Shown here one piece after another: positions 40,003-51,413 of a DNA stretch of 64,000 nucleotides; position 1 is the first letter of the stretch, and every line of letters begins with the position of its first letter. The stretch is taken from NCBI GenBank assembly GCA_030674915.1, contig JASXSV010000001.1:310001-374000 (forward strand), written 5' to 3'. The notes beneath the pieces are model-generated. The model was not told the origin of the DNA and searched no databases. It was given only the letters and a program-made list of their open reading frames with translations. The translations under genes were made by a program, and so were the position numbers. The stretch is from Candidatus Endonucleibacter bathymodioli. GTDB taxonomy: Bacteria > Pseudomonadota > Gammaproteobacteria > Pseudomonadales > Endozoicomonadaceae.

Positions 40003-40901
40003 TTAACCCCACAAACTCCCTCGTAGCATGTAAAGATTGGCCAGTCCAAGCAGGATGAATACTTGAACTGCATTTTTTACTAAGCCTTTGTAGCTAGCTT
40101 TCTTGTATCCGAACTGACATTTAATCACTCTAAGCAATGCTCTACTCTGGCACGAATCTGTGAGTTTTTACGGTTTTGTTTCTTTTGTGATGAGCTCATA
40201 TTTTTCCTTGGTTTACGTTTGTCATTAACCTTTCAACTCATGCCAAGGCTGCATGCTCCTCGTTTGTAAGTGCCACTAGTATAAAACTTGGGTAATTCGT
40301 TAACATCAGCTTCATTCGCCGGTGTGACGGTTGCGCTGTGTATGGCGTTGCTATTGATGTCTGTTCCTATGTGTATTTTAAAACCAAAATAATATTGGTT
40401 GTTTTTCCGGGTAGAACGCATATCAGGGTCACGTTTTTTGTCTTTATTTTTAGTAGAGCTAGGAGCTTGGATAATGGTCGCATCTACCATGCTGCCTTGA
40501 GATACCTTGATGCCTTTTTCAACAAGATATTGATTGATATCCGCAAAGATCATTGCACTAAGTTGGGGCTTTTCAATTAGTCTTCTGAAATTAAGTATGG
40601 TGGTTTCATCAGGTATGGCATCTAATAATTCAAGTTACGCAAACCGACGCATACAGTCCATATCGTATAAGGCATGCTCTGCTGCAGGATCTGATAATGA
40701 GTACCATTGCTGTAAGAAATAAATCCGCAACATACTTTCCATTGGCATGGGTGGGCGAGCTTTGCCTTTCTTGGGATAGTAAGGCTCTATAATATTGAGC
40801 AGCCGCATGGTACGGTTTTCCATTTCATTTAGAAAGAGATCACGCTTAGTGATAACTTTTTTATGGATGTATTCTGCGGATGCGAAAATGATTTGTTTCA
40901 T
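40003..40901 (-). pseudogene. IS5-family (IS1481-like) transposase, copy 1
   Basis: Starts at 40901 MKQIIFASAEYIHKKVITKR and runs through PPMPMESMLRIYFLQQWYSL. It stops at TAA 40635 and resumes as PDETTILNFRRLIEK then GSMVDATIIQAPSSTKNKDK and YYFGFKIHIGTD, to about 40300. After a deletion it ends with RARVEH, IKCQFGYKKASYKGL, NLYMLRGSLWG and TAA 40003. Outer IS end (cttgttcagagcttcctt) at about 40950. The first part lies within the left arm of the giant palindrome. Confidence 0.85.
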
Positions 40902-41091
40902 ACGACAATACTGTTTGTTAGTGTGGCGGTATTATATCACATTTATTATACTTGTTCAGAGCTTCCTTAGGTTGCCTTTCTTGGTTTGCGCTAGTCATTG
41001 ACTTCCAGTGTAATCCCAAACATCGAGTTCCTCGCTTATATGTGTCGCTGGTGTAACCCGCATCGCCAAAAATCACTTCGTCTTCCTCTCT

Positions 41092-44000
41092 TTATTTATA
41101 AGGTTAGGTTTATTAGGATTGATATTTTGAAAACGGGCATTAGCATCTGCAAGGTAAACTTCATGATTGGCCTCAAACAATGATTTAAGGAAGACAGGGC
41201 GTTTTCAAATTTTTCTGTTCCAATAAGGTGTTCCAATACCCCTTTTTCACCACCATCCAGAGCGCTGGGGCATATCGTTTATATCTTCTAATGTTGTAGT
41301 GAGTTGGTTTAGTGAATCTAATGCATTCTAGATAAAGTGTTGTCGTCACTAGTCCAAGAAGCTTTAGTCATAGTACCAACGGAGTACGTGAGTTCTTTAT
41401 CTTGATATGTTTCTTAAGCTGTGACTGCGCAGCCTTCATCCTTATAAGTTCGTTCCCATTGCCACAGAATCTTCGCTCTTCATTGTGCTTCTATGATTAT
41501 CAAGTCTTGCTTGTTCTGAATCAATATATGTATCGATTTTTTGCAAAAAACGATGAAACGTCATTGGCGTTGTATTGCTAGATTCAAGCTGTTTCTTCAT
41601 CTGATGGGTAGTGTCAATGAAATCATCAATATTTTTTATTACTAAACTAGATTGTTGTGAAGTAGGTAATGATGGACCATCCTTTAAGTGTTGATATTCT
41701 TTTCTTAACTCATCAAAATCTGTTTCCCAACGGCCATTTGTAGTAGTTTTTTGCATAACATCATTAGCTATGATAGAATCCTGTTCTGTTAGATGATCAT
41801 TATTATGCTTAGCATAAGTTTCAAAAGCTCACGTGCATTATGTTTTTCGATATCAGATGCATTAGCATCAGTTAAAACTCCATTGGCAGAGTCTACTTGT
41901 ATTTTATCAATTTTTATGGCTCTATCTTCATAATATGAACGAAGCCCCAGCTACAGTATCATTCAATTCAATATTGGCATTGTTATTTTCTGTTGACATA
42001 TTAACCATAAGTTTTGCCAATCTCGTGCGGTTTTCTTTGTTAGCTGTAAAGGCATCCCAAGACTCCATCTTATTTCCAGATTTCCAGCCGTTATAACGAG
42101 TCATTAAATAGGTAATGGTTGAACAACCAAAAACTTCTTTTTCAAAGTGATATTTATATTTGCTTGCTGCTGCCTTATTAACAACAGATGCAGCCCCGAA
42201 AATAGGAGTTTTGACACCCATGCTGACGGCAGCTTCATTACCAGATAAATATCTTTTATATTGTATATGATAGTTACCATCTGATCCTTTTACAAAGAAC
42301 AACTCTAACTTAAAGCTCTTCGTTGCTTGCAATACGGTATCAACTCCGATCATTGGGTCAATAACAATATCTGATTGGCCATCCACTGGAGGTAAGGTGC
42401 CCATCAGTTTTACTATAGAGGACATTAATGAACTCTCCGTTACTGAAGCCGTGCCATTTATGCTAGCTCTTAGCGTGATATACCAGTATTTGCCGTCAGA
42501 GTCTGGATTTGGCTCATTCTTATGTTTATCTTTCGGAAATGTACAACCCCATTGAGAGGGCCAACTGCAAGCTTGGAGGTAAATGAATCAAATTGAATAC
42601 TTCCTGTAAGCTTTTTCTTTAACATAAGATGATTTTCACGATCTGAGTCAGAAACATAAATATCAGGAACAGACATATCTAAATGATCTCTTTAAAATAT
42701 TCTTTTTTACTTCCAATTTCTTTCTTCCATTCATCAGAAAGACTTTTATCGTGCCAAGGTTCTAGAGATGTAACGCTGTGTTGATGCATATTTTTTAATT
42801 TAGCATGACTAACCATAAACTTTTTCAGCATATTTGCTGAGCACGTAGCCCCCCGCAATTTTTTCTTCATTGATTTGATGCCCTGAGCCTTATCTTTAAT
42901 ACTGCATTTATTAGGAGTAGATATAATGATATTTACTGCCTGGCAGTATTCTTTATATTCCTCATGGTTTTTTGTTATTAAACTCTCTATCGTTTCTTTA
43001 AGAAAATGCAGTTCTTTTAAACACTTTCGCTTAACATAGCATTTCGTCTATGTGCATTAAGTGAAGCATCTTCTAGCATAGAAAGTCTCTTACTCAACAT
43101 TATAATAACATCTCCACCAGAGACGTTATCGATATTAAGGTCTTGGAAAGAATAATGACGACCTAAGTACTTTTTACACTCATTCATAATATCTGATGGT
43201 ATAGATATATTGAAATCACTACTATCGTAATCAGTTAGCCACTGCGTATTATTATCTAACTGTTGAATTAGTGGGATGTTTTTAGTAAAGGTATTATTCC
43301 ACTTGGTTGAGGAGAGATCAACTAAAAAACGTTAGCTACTTCTGCACCTATTCTAGTTGTTTTTATATCTCGATCAATTTTTAAAGGGATAGTCTTTCCT
43401 TGTTGATGATATTTAAGATGTACATCTTCGCTATCTAGCATATCTAAAGTTTCAAAGGATTTTTGCAAAAAAGGCAATTCGCTAAGGACATGCTTACGAT
43501 GTATCTTATCTTTTATTGCCGTACTAGTATGTTTTGAAATATTTTTCCCAGGTCTCCAATTATGCGCCTTTAACAAAACATTATCTACGTAACAATCAAC
43601 AAATTCATCTAAATTGTTAAACACTTTCCCATCAATTCTCCCAATTGCGTTTGCAAGATAACCCTTAACTATACTGTTACCTATGTAAGCTTCAAATAAT
43701 CCTTTTTTATTTAGGAAAACACGTATCTTAGTATCATCACAACCAACTATTTGAGATGAAACTTCATACCCTCCTTCAATAGTTACAATGCCTAAGCTTA
43801 TACCAGCTTTAGCTGTTAACTTTAAAGCTGATTCTTCACTTGGATTTTGGAAGTTACGGAAAGCTTTTTTCATCTGTAGCTTGCACTCAGCAACCTTGTG
43901 GTCATTTAATTTATCCTCTACAATATCTCCCAATATTTGATAGGCATCAATAAGAGCTCTGTATTCTTTTCTTTAAATTTTGAACCTCTTTCTGATTGTT

Positions 44001-45073
44001 TTATTTTATTTTGTTTGCTTGATTTATTTGATTCACCTTCTCTTTTTAGCTTCGTGGAGAATCGATGTAGAGCTTCATGTAGGTTTTTAGTATGCCTTTC
44101 ATCATCATCTGCAATGTAGCTTTCAACAGATTGCTTGAGGTTGATATTAATGAAATCTTTATAGTGTGGGGTTAGTTCATTAGTTTTTTTTATCAATAAA
44201 TTTATCATATTATAAATGTTAGTTTTTCGTTCACAAGTAGTACCCTATTTACTTTGTCTCTTTATTAGCACTACTATATCGGATTTTAGATTGATCAGTG
44301 TCAGGAATAACATCAGGAATAACATCAGGAATAACATCAGGAATAACATCAGGAATAACACCAGGGAGAGCATCAGGAGTAACACCAGGAAGAGCATCAG
44401 GAGTAATGTCAGCTATTGCGGTCTCGTTTCAACAACTCTAGGATGTCTAAAACCAGTGATATCTTTTGTGTAACTAATTCTATAACACCCTTCTCTAGAC
44501 TAGCTTTCATATTAGGTTTTATTCTAAATTTTAATTCTGAATCAAGAGGAACAGGGTCAGATGAGTTATAGTCTTTGGTGCGGTTAGCGTCTGATCTTTC
44601 GCTATATGGTTTACTTTTGATACCATGCCTGCGCCTATTTTTGGCGCTGCATCAATACAGTTGTCACTGCCACTACTGCTCCACAAACTTTCGGCTCTGA
44701 TGATGTGGTTAAACAAGGTGGAGGATTGTCATCTTGATCGCTATAAAAACCTGAATCCTCTCTATCTAACTTATTTTTATAATATTTGTTAGTATAATCC
44801 ATCGAAACATCTTCACGATCATTATGAATATTTATTTTATTTAATGGTTTTTTAAGCCAGCGGATGGTATCAGAGCATGAATTAATATCGTGATCGATTA
44901 TATCAGTATGATTATATCATCAGACGTAGTATTAATTACTTTATTGTCTGCGTGTTTTTAGCAACTTTGAGTCGACCGTTATGACCAGAAGTGTTTGCGC
45001 TAGAGTCATCATTTACGCTTGTTTGCGGATGATGAAGAAGCGTGTTATTTGTTTTAGGTACTGGTATTTTCAT
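41092..45073 (-). pseudogene. Left-arm copy of the 1333-residue protein gene, many single-base indels
   Basis: Inverted copy of the gene at 46638-50639: start ATG at 45073 (MKIPVPKTNNT) and stop TAA at 41094-41092. Length is 3982 nt versus 4002 nt, consistent with about twenty net one-base losses. Open pieces persist at 44208-43918, 43933-43322, 42870-42679, 42676-42470, 42425-41928 and 41756-41442. Examples of changes: six A to five, GGG to GG (three places), seven T to six. As written it cannot make the protein, but the error pattern suggests the true sequence may be intact. Confidence 0.85.
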
Positions 45074-45278
45074 TATATAGCCATATTAATTCTAGGCGTT
45101 AATACGTACAGATGCGCAGTAAGCTGCTGATACCATATAAATCTGCTGCTATATAGAATTCTTTAATACTAATGAAGTAGCGAGCCCTAGATTGCTACAA
45201 TAACCGGCACATTTGTAATGGATTTGAGAGCCAGCTGTTAGTATATTATAGTTTTTACATACACAACTAGGTGAGTAT

Positions 45279-45402
45279 ATGGTAAACCCTTATAAGCAGC
45301 TAACTCTGGCTGAACGATAGCAGATTAAATATCTCTGTGAGCTCGATTTTTCTGCACGCAAGACTGGCAATAGGACTGGTCTCCCCAATAAGACCATATT
45401 CC
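45279..45402 (+). pseudogene. IS30-family transposase N-terminal fragment
   Basis: ATG 45279 reads MVNPYKQLTLAER, a stop in place of Tyr, then QIKYLCELDFSARKTGNRTG and NKTIFRD, the helix-turn-helix of an IS30 transposase. Cut by the IS256 end at 45403. The mirror copy is at 46432-46312. Confidence 0.7.
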
Positions 45403-45856
45403 GAGACTGTAGATTAGTTTGTGTATTTGCTTATCATTACCCCCTACGGGAGATAAGCACCATGAAACAAAAAGAACTATTGGCCTTTGCCAAAGAGGCC
45501 GCCAAAAGCATGAAGACTGAGAAAGATCTCAGTGATTTCAGCCGCATGCTCAATAAAGTAACCGTTGAGGCGGCACTAGGCGCAGAACTTGATGACCACC
45601 TAGGCTATGACACCAGCCCAGCGTTGGCTCAAACAGCCGTAACGGTCATTCAGGTAAAAACCGTTTATACAGACGACGGAGCGATTGAGATAGATATTCC
45701 GCGTGATCGAGACAGTTAGTTCCTTCGAGCCGCAGCTCATTAAAAAGCAACAAACTCGATTCACAGGCATGGATGATAAAATCCTCTTCCTTTACGCCCA
45801 GGGCATGACCACCCGCGAAATCTGTACCGCGTTCAAAGAACTTTACGATGCCGATG
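45403..45856 (+). mobile_element. IS256-family 5' fragment, left of the palindrome centre
   Basis: Begins with the IS256 left terminal repeat (gagactgtagattagtttg, as at 6001). ATG at 45462 gives MKQKELLAFAKEAAKSMKTE, NKVTVEAALGAELDDHLGYD and AIEIDIPRDRDS, then a frame change, then FTGMDDKILFLYAQGMTTRE and FKELYDADVSAS at the centre. Only the first third of the transposase is present. Confidence 0.85.
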
Positions 45857-46311
45857 TATCGGCATCGTAAAGTTCTTTGAACGCGGTACAGATTTCGCGG
45901 GTGGTCATGCCCTGGCGTAAAGGAAGAGGATTTTATCATCCATGCCTGTGAATCGAGTTTGTTGCTTTTTAATGAGCTGCGGCTCGAAGGAACTAACTGT
46001 CTCGATCACGCGGAATATCTATCTCAATCGCTCCGTCGTCTGTATAAACGGTTTTACCTGAATGACCGTTACGGCTGTTTGAGCCAACGCTGGGCTGGTG
46101 TCATAGCCTAGGTGGTCATCAAGTTCTGCGCCTAGTGCCGCCTCAACGGTTACTTTATTGAGCATGCGGCTGAAATCACTGAGATCTTTCTCAGTCTTCA
46201 TGCTTTTGGCGGCCTCTTTGGCAAAGGCCAATAGTTCTTTTTGTTTCATGGTGCTTATCTCCCGTAGGGGGTAATGATAAGCAAATACACAAACTAATCT
46301 ACAGTCTCGGA
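45857..46311 (-). mobile_element. IS256-family 5' fragment, right of the palindrome centre
   Basis: Mirror image of 45403-45856, with ATG at 46249 and the terminal repeat ending at 46311. Differs from its mirror in A-run length (frameshift after VIQVK) and in one C-run. Confidence 0.85.
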
Positions 46312-46432
46312 ATATGGTCTTATTGGGGAGACCAGTCCTATTGCCAGTCTTGCGTGCAGAAAAATCGAGCTCACAGAGATATTTAATCTGCTATCGTTCA
46401 GCCAGAGTTAGCTGCTTATAAGGGTTTACCAT
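46312..46432 (-). pseudogene. IS30-family transposase N-terminal fragment (mirror copy)
   Basis: Mirror of 45279-45402 in the right arm; same PYKQLTLAER followed by a stop. Confidence 0.7.
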
Positions 46433-46637
46433 ATACTCACCTAGTTGTGTATGTAAAAACTATAATATACTAACAGCTGGCTCTCAAATCCATTACAAAT
46501 GTGCCGGTTATTGTAGCAATCTAGGGCTCGCTACTTCATTAGTATTAAAGAATTCTATATAGCAGCAGATTTATATGGTATCAGCAGCTTACTGCGCATC
46601 TGTACGTATTAACGCCTAGAATTAATATGGCTATATA

Positions 46638-49600
46638 ATGAAAATACCAGTACCTAAAACAAATAACACGCTTCTTCATCATCCGCAAACAAGCGTAAAT
46701 GATGACTCTAGCGCAAACACTTCTGGTCATAACGGTCGACTCAAAGTTGCTAAAAAACACGCAGACAATAAAGTAATTAATACTACGTCTGATGATATAA
46801 ATCATACTGATATAATCGATCACGATATTAATTCATGCTCTGATACCATCCGCTGGCTTAAAAAACCATTAAATAAAATAAATATTCATAATGATCGTGA
46901 AGATGTTTCGATGGATTATACTAACAAATATTATAAAAATAAGTTAGATAGAGAGGATTCAGGTTTTTATAGCGATCAAGATGACAATCCTCCACCTTGT
47001 TTAACCACATCATCAGAGCCGAAAGTTTGTGGGAGCAGTAGTGGCAGTGACAACTGTATTGATGCAGCGCCAAAAATAGGCGCAGGCATGGGTATCAAAA
47101 GTAAACCATATAGCGAAAGATCAGACGCTAACCGCACCAAAGACTATAACTCATCTGACCCTGTTCCTCTTGATTCAGAATTAAAATTTAGAATAAAACC
47201 TAATATGAAAGCTAGTCTAGAGAAGGGTGTTATAGAATTAGTTACACAAAAGATATCACTGGGTTTTAGACATCCTAGAGTTGTTGAAACGAGACCGGCA
47301 ATAGCTGACATTACTCCTGATGCTCTTCCTGGTGTTACTCCTGATGCTCTCCCTGGTGTTATTCCTGATGTTATTCCTGATGTTATTCCTGATGTTATTC
47401 CTGATGTTATTCCTGACACTGATCAATCTAAAATCCGATATAGTAGTGCTAATAAAGGAGACAAAGTAAATAGGGTACTACTTGTGAACGAAAAAACTAA
47501 CATTTATAATATGATAAATTTATTGATAAAAAAAACTAATGAACTAACCCCACACTATAAAGATTTCATTAATATCAACCTCAAGCAATCTGTTGAAAGC
47601 TACATTGCAGATGATGATGAAAGGCATACTAAAAACCTACATGAAGCTCTACATCGATTCTCCACGAAGCTAAAAAGAGAAGGTGAATCAAATAAATCAA
47701 GCAAACAAAATAAAATAAAACAATCAGAAAGAGGTTCAAAATTTAAAGAAAAAGAATACAGAGCTCTTATTGATGCCTATCAAATATTGGGAGATATTGT
47801 AGAGGATAAATTAAATGACCACAAGGTTGCTGAGTGCAAGCTACAGATGAAAAAAGCTTTCCGTAACTTCCAAAATCCAAGTGAAGAATCAGCTTTAAAG
47901 TTAACAGCTAAAGCTGGTATAAGCTTAGGCATTGTAACTATTGAAGGAGGGTATGAAGTTTCATCTCAAATAGTTGGTTGTGATGATACTAAGATACGTG
48001 TTTTCCTAAATAAAAAAGGATTATTTGAAGCTTACATAGGTAACAGTATAGTTAAGGGTTATCTTGCAAACGCAATTGGGAGAATTGATGGGAAAGTGTT
48101 TAACAATTTAGATGAATTTGTTGATTGTTACGTAGATAATGTTTTGTTAAAGGCGCATAATTGGAGACCTGGGAAAAATATTTCAAAACATACTAGTACG
48201 GCAATAAAAGATAAGATACATCGTAAGCATGTCCTTAGCGAATTGCCTTTTTTGCAAAAATCCTTTGAAACTTTAGATATGCTAGATAGCGAAGATGTAC
48301 ATCTTAAATATCATCAACAAGGAAAGACTATCCCTTTAAAAATTGATCGAGATATAAAAACAACTAGAATAGGTGCAGAAGTAGCTAACGTTTTTTTAGT
48401 TGATCTCTCCTCAACCAAGTGGAATAATACCTTTACTAAAAACATCCCACTAATTCAACAGTTAGATAATAATACGCAGTGGCTAACTGATTACGATAGT
48501 AGTGATTTCAATATATCTATACCATCAGATATTATGAATGAGTGTAAAAAGTACTTAGGTCGTCATTATTCTTTCCAAGACCTTAATATCGATAACGTCT
48601 CTGGTGGAGATGTTATTATAATGTTGAGTAAGAGACTTTCTATGCTAGAAGATGCTTCACTTAATGCACATAGACGAAATGCTATGTTAAGCGAAAGTGT
48701 TTTAAAAGAACTGCATTTTCTTAAAGAAACGATAGAGAGTTTAATAACAAAAAACCATGAGGAATATAAAGAATACTGCCAGGCAGTAAATATCATTATA
48801 TCTACTCCTAATAAATGCAGTATTAAAGATAAGGCTCAGGGCATCAAATCAATGAAGAAAAAATTGCGGGGGGCTACGTGCTCAGCAAATATGCTGAAAA
48901 AGTTTATGGTTAGTCATGCTAAATTAAAAAATATGCATCAACACAGCGTTACATCTCTAGAACCTTGGCACGATAAAAGTCTTTCTGATGAATGGAAGAA
49001 AGAAATTGGAAGTAAAAAAGAATATTTTAAAGAGATCAGTTTAGATATGTCTGTTCCTGATATTTATGTTTCTGACTCAGATCGTGAAAATCATCTTATG
49101 TTAAAGAAAAAGCTTACAGGAAGTATTCAATTTGATTCATTTACCTCCAAGCTTGCAGTTGGCCCTCTCAATGGGGTTGTACATTTCCGAAAGATAAACA
49201 ATAAGAATGAGCCAAATCCAGACTCTGACGGCAAATACTGGTATATCACGCTAAGAGCTAGCATAAATGGCACGGCTTCAGTAACGGAGAGTTCATTAAT
49301 GTCCTCTATAGTAAAACTGATGGGCACCTTACCTCCAGTGGATGGCCAATCAGATATTGTTATTGACCCAATGATCGGAGTTGATACCGTATTGCAAGCA
49401 ACGAAGAGCTTTAAGTTAGAGTTGTTCTTTGTAAAAGGATCAGATGGTAACTATCATATACAATATAAAAGATATTTATCTGGTAATGAAGCTGCCGTCA
49501 GCATGGGTGTCAAAACTCCTATTTTCGGGGCTGCATCTGTTGTTAATAAGGCAGCAGCAAGCAAATATAAATATCACTTTGAAAAAGAAGTTTTTGGTTG

Positions 49601-50639
49601 TTCAACCATTACCTATTTAATGACTCGTTATAACGGCTGGAAATCTGGAAATAAGATGGAGTCTTGGGATGCCTTTACAGCTAACAAAGAAAACCGCACG
49701 AGATTGGCAAAACTTATGGTTAATATGTCAACAGAAAATAACAATGCCAATATTGAATTGAATGATACTGTAGCTGGGCTTCGTTCATATTATGAAGATA
49801 GAGCCATAAAAATTGATAAAATACAAGTAGACTCTGCCAATGGAGTTTTAACTGATGCTAATGCATCTGATATCGAAAAACATAATGCACGTGAGCTTTT
49901 GAAAACTTATGCTAAGCATAATAATGATCATCTAACAGAACAGGATTCTATCATAGCTAATGATGTTATGCAAAAAACTACTACAAATGGCCGTTGGGAA
50001 ACAGATTTTGATGAGTTAAGAAAAGAATATCAACACTTAAAGGATGGTCCATCATTACCTACTTCACAACAATCTAGTTTAGTAATAAAAAATATTGATG
50101 ATTTCATTGACACTACCCATCAGATGAAGAAACAGCTTGAATCTAGCAATACAACGCCAATGACGTTTCATCGTTTTTTGCAAAAAATCGATACATATAT
50201 TGATTCAGAACAAGCAAGACTTGATAATCATAGAAGCACAATGAAGAGCGAAGATTCTGTGGCAATGGGAACGAAACTTATAAGGATGAAGGCTGCGCAG
50301 TCACAGCTTAAGAAACATATCAAGATAAAGAACTCACGTACTCCGATTGGTACTATGACTAAAGCTTCTTGGACTAGTGACGACAACACTTTATCTAGAA
50401 TGCCATTAGATTCACTAAACCAACTCACTACAACATTAGAAGAATATAAAACGATATGCCCCAGCGCTCTGGATGGTGGTGAAAAAGGGGTATTGGAACA
50501 CCTTATTGGAACAGAAAAATTTGAAAACGCCCTGTCTTCCTTAAATCAGTTGTTTGAGGCCAATCATGAAGTTTACCTTGCAGATGCTAATGCCCGTTTT
50601 CAAAATATCAATCCTAATAAACCTAAGCCTTATAAATAA
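46638..50639 (+). CDS. 1333-residue protein of unknown family, putative secreted effector
   Basis: No recognisable family. Residues 1-230 are low-complexity and polar (Asn, Asp, Ser, Lys), with a Ser/Gly patch (CGSSSGSDNCID) and no signal peptide or membrane span. A tandem repeat follows at about 225-255: TPDALPG units, then five near-perfect PDVI tetrapeptides (12-bp DNA unit). The remaining 1080 residues are mostly predicted helical and Lys/Asn-rich, with a Gly-rich patch LTAKAGISLGIVTIEGGYEV near 430. A disordered N-terminus and large soluble body suit a type III-type secreted effector, but this is inference. Start ATG 46638 has no strong Shine-Dalgarno. Its inverted copy lies at 45073-41092. 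Confidence 0.85.
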   Translation: MKIPVPKTNNTLLHHPQTSVNDDSSANTSGHNGRLKVAKKHADNKVINTTSDDINHTDIIDHDINSCSDTIRWLKKPLNKINIHNDREDVSMDYTNKYYKNKLDREDSGFYSDQDDNPPPCLTTSSEPKVCGSSSGSDNCIDAAPKIGAGMGIKSKPYSERSDANRTKDYNSSDPVPLDSELKFRIKPNMKASLEKGVIELVTQKISLGFRHPRVVETRPAIADITPDALPGVTPDALPGVIPDVIPDVIPDVIPDVIPDTDQSKIRYSSANKGDKVNRVLLVNEKTNIYNMINLLIKKTNELTPHYKDFININLKQSVESYIADDDERHTKNLHEALHRFSTKLKREGESNKSSKQNKIKQSERGSKFKEKEYRALIDAYQILGDIVEDKLNDHKVAECKLQMKKAFRNFQNPSEESALKLTAKAGISLGIVTIEGGYEVSSQIVGCDDTKIRVFLNKKGLFEAYIGNSIVKGYLANAIGRIDGKVFNNLDEFVDCYVDNVLLKAHNWRPGKNISKHTSTAIKDKIHRKHVLSELPFLQKSFETLDMLDSEDVHLKYHQQGKTIPLKIDRDIKTTRIGAEVANVFLVDLSSTKWNNTFTKNIPLIQQLDNNTQWLTDYDSSDFNISIPSDIMNECKKYLGRHYSFQDLNIDNVSGGDVIIMLSKRLSMLEDASLNAHRRNAMLSESVLKELHFLKETIESLITKNHEEYKEYCQAVNIIISTPNKCSIKDKAQGIKSMKKKLRGATCSANMLKKFMVSHAKLKNMHQHSVTSLEPWHDKSLSDEWKKEIGSKKEYFKEISLDMSVPDIYVSDSDRENHLMLKKKLTGSIQFDSFTSKLAVGPLNGVVHFRKINNKNEPNPDSDGKYWYITLRASINGTASVTESSLMSSIVKLMGTLPPVDGQSDIVIDPMIGVDTVLQATKSFKLELFFVKGSDGNYHIQYKRYLSGNEAAVSMGVKTPIFGAASVVNKAAASKYKYHFEKEVFGCSTITYLMTRYNGWKSGNKMESWDAFTANKENRTRLAKLMVNMSTENNNANIELNDTVAGLRSYYEDRAIKIDKIQVDSANGVLTDANASDIEKHNARELLKTYAKHNNDHLTEQDSIIANDVMQKTTTNGRWETDFDELRKEYQHLKDGPSLPTSQQSSLVIKNIDDFIDTTHQMKKQLESSNTTPMTFHRFLQKIDTYIDSEQARLDNHRSTMKSEDSVAMGTKLIRMKAAQSQLKKHIKIKNSRTPIGTMTKASWTSDDNTLSRMPLDSLNQLTTTLEEYKTICPSALDGGEKGVLEHLIGTEKFENALSSLNQLFEANHEVYLADANARFQNINPNKPKPYK

Positions 50640-50765
50640 AGAGAGGAAGACGAAGTGATTTTTGGCGATGCGGGTTACACCAGCGACACATATAAGCGAG
50701 GAACTCGATGTTTGGGATTACACTGGAAGGTCAATGACTAGCGCAAACCAAGAAAAGGCAACCTA
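50640..50765 (+). pseudogene. IS5-family transposase internal fragment next to the effector gene
   Basis: EEDEVIFGDAGYTSDTYKRG then TRCLGLHWKVND, the GDAGYTG region of an IS5 transposase, directly follows the TAA at 50639. A mirror copy lies at about 40960-41090. Confidence 0.7.
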
Positions 50766-50831
50766 AGGAAGCTCTGAACAAGTATAATAAATGTGATATA
50801 ATACCGCCACACTAACAAACAGTATTGTCGT

Positions 50832-51413
50832 ATGAAACAAATCATTTTCGCATCCGCAGAATACATCCATAAAAAAGTTATCACTAAGCGTGATCTCTTT
50901 CTAAATGAAATGGAAAAACCGTACCATGCGGCTGCTCAATATTATAGAGCCTTACTATCCCAAGAAAGGCAAAGCTCGCCCACCCATGCCAATGGAAAGT
51001 ATGTTGCGGATTTATTTCTTACAGCAATGGTACTCATTATCAGATTCTGCAGCAGAGCATGCCTTATACGATATGGACTGAATGCATCTGTTTGCGCAAC
51101 TTGAATTATTAAAGGCCATACCTGATAAAACCACCATACTTAATTTCAGAAGACTAATTGAAAAGCACCAACTTAGTGCAACGATCTTTGCGGATATCAA
51201 TCAATATATTGTTGAAAAAGGCATCAAGGTATCTCAAGGCAGCATGGTAGATGATACCATTATCCAGGCTCCTAGCTCTACTAACAACAAAGACAAAAAA
51301 CGTGACCCTGATATGCGTTCCACCCGTAAAAGCAACCATATTATTTTTGTTTTAATATACATAGGAACAGACATCAATAGCAACGTCATACTTGACATGC
51401 ACAAAAGTACTGT
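50832..51413 (+). pseudogene. IS5-family (IS1481-like) transposase, copy 2
   Basis: Same transposase as at 40901: MKQIIFASAEYIHKKVITKR, a frameshift at a run of A (five against four), then IPDKTTILNFRRLIEKHQLS and GSMVDDTIIQAPSSTNNKDK, with GDAGY lost. D-to-D change in VDATI to VDDTI and several substitutions relative to copy 1. Truncated at 51413 by an IS30 fragment. Confidence 0.85.

Larger units (their letters stand above)
40690..45856. repeat. Left arm of a giant palindrome
   Basis: Reverse complement of 45857-51044. Centre of symmetry between 45856 and 45857 (cgatgccgat, gt, atcggcatcg). Differences I could see are single-base indels, nearly all in homopolymer runs. Homology continues outward with substitutions to about 40340. 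Contents, outward from the centre: IS256 5' part, IS30 5' fragment, the broken copy of the 1333-residue gene, IS5 fragments. Confidence 0.9.
45857..51044. repeat. Right arm of a giant palindrome
   Basis: Reverse complement of 40690-45856. Holds the intact open copy of the 1333-residue gene. The perfect match stops within an IS5-family copy at about 51045, where base substitutions begin. Confidence 0.9.

Noticed and set aside
44290..44420. Regularly spaced repeats (gaataacatcag) resembling a small CRISPR array
   Set aside because: Units are 12 bp with no spacers and are the reverse complement of the PDVI-encoding coding repeat at 47,330-47,420.
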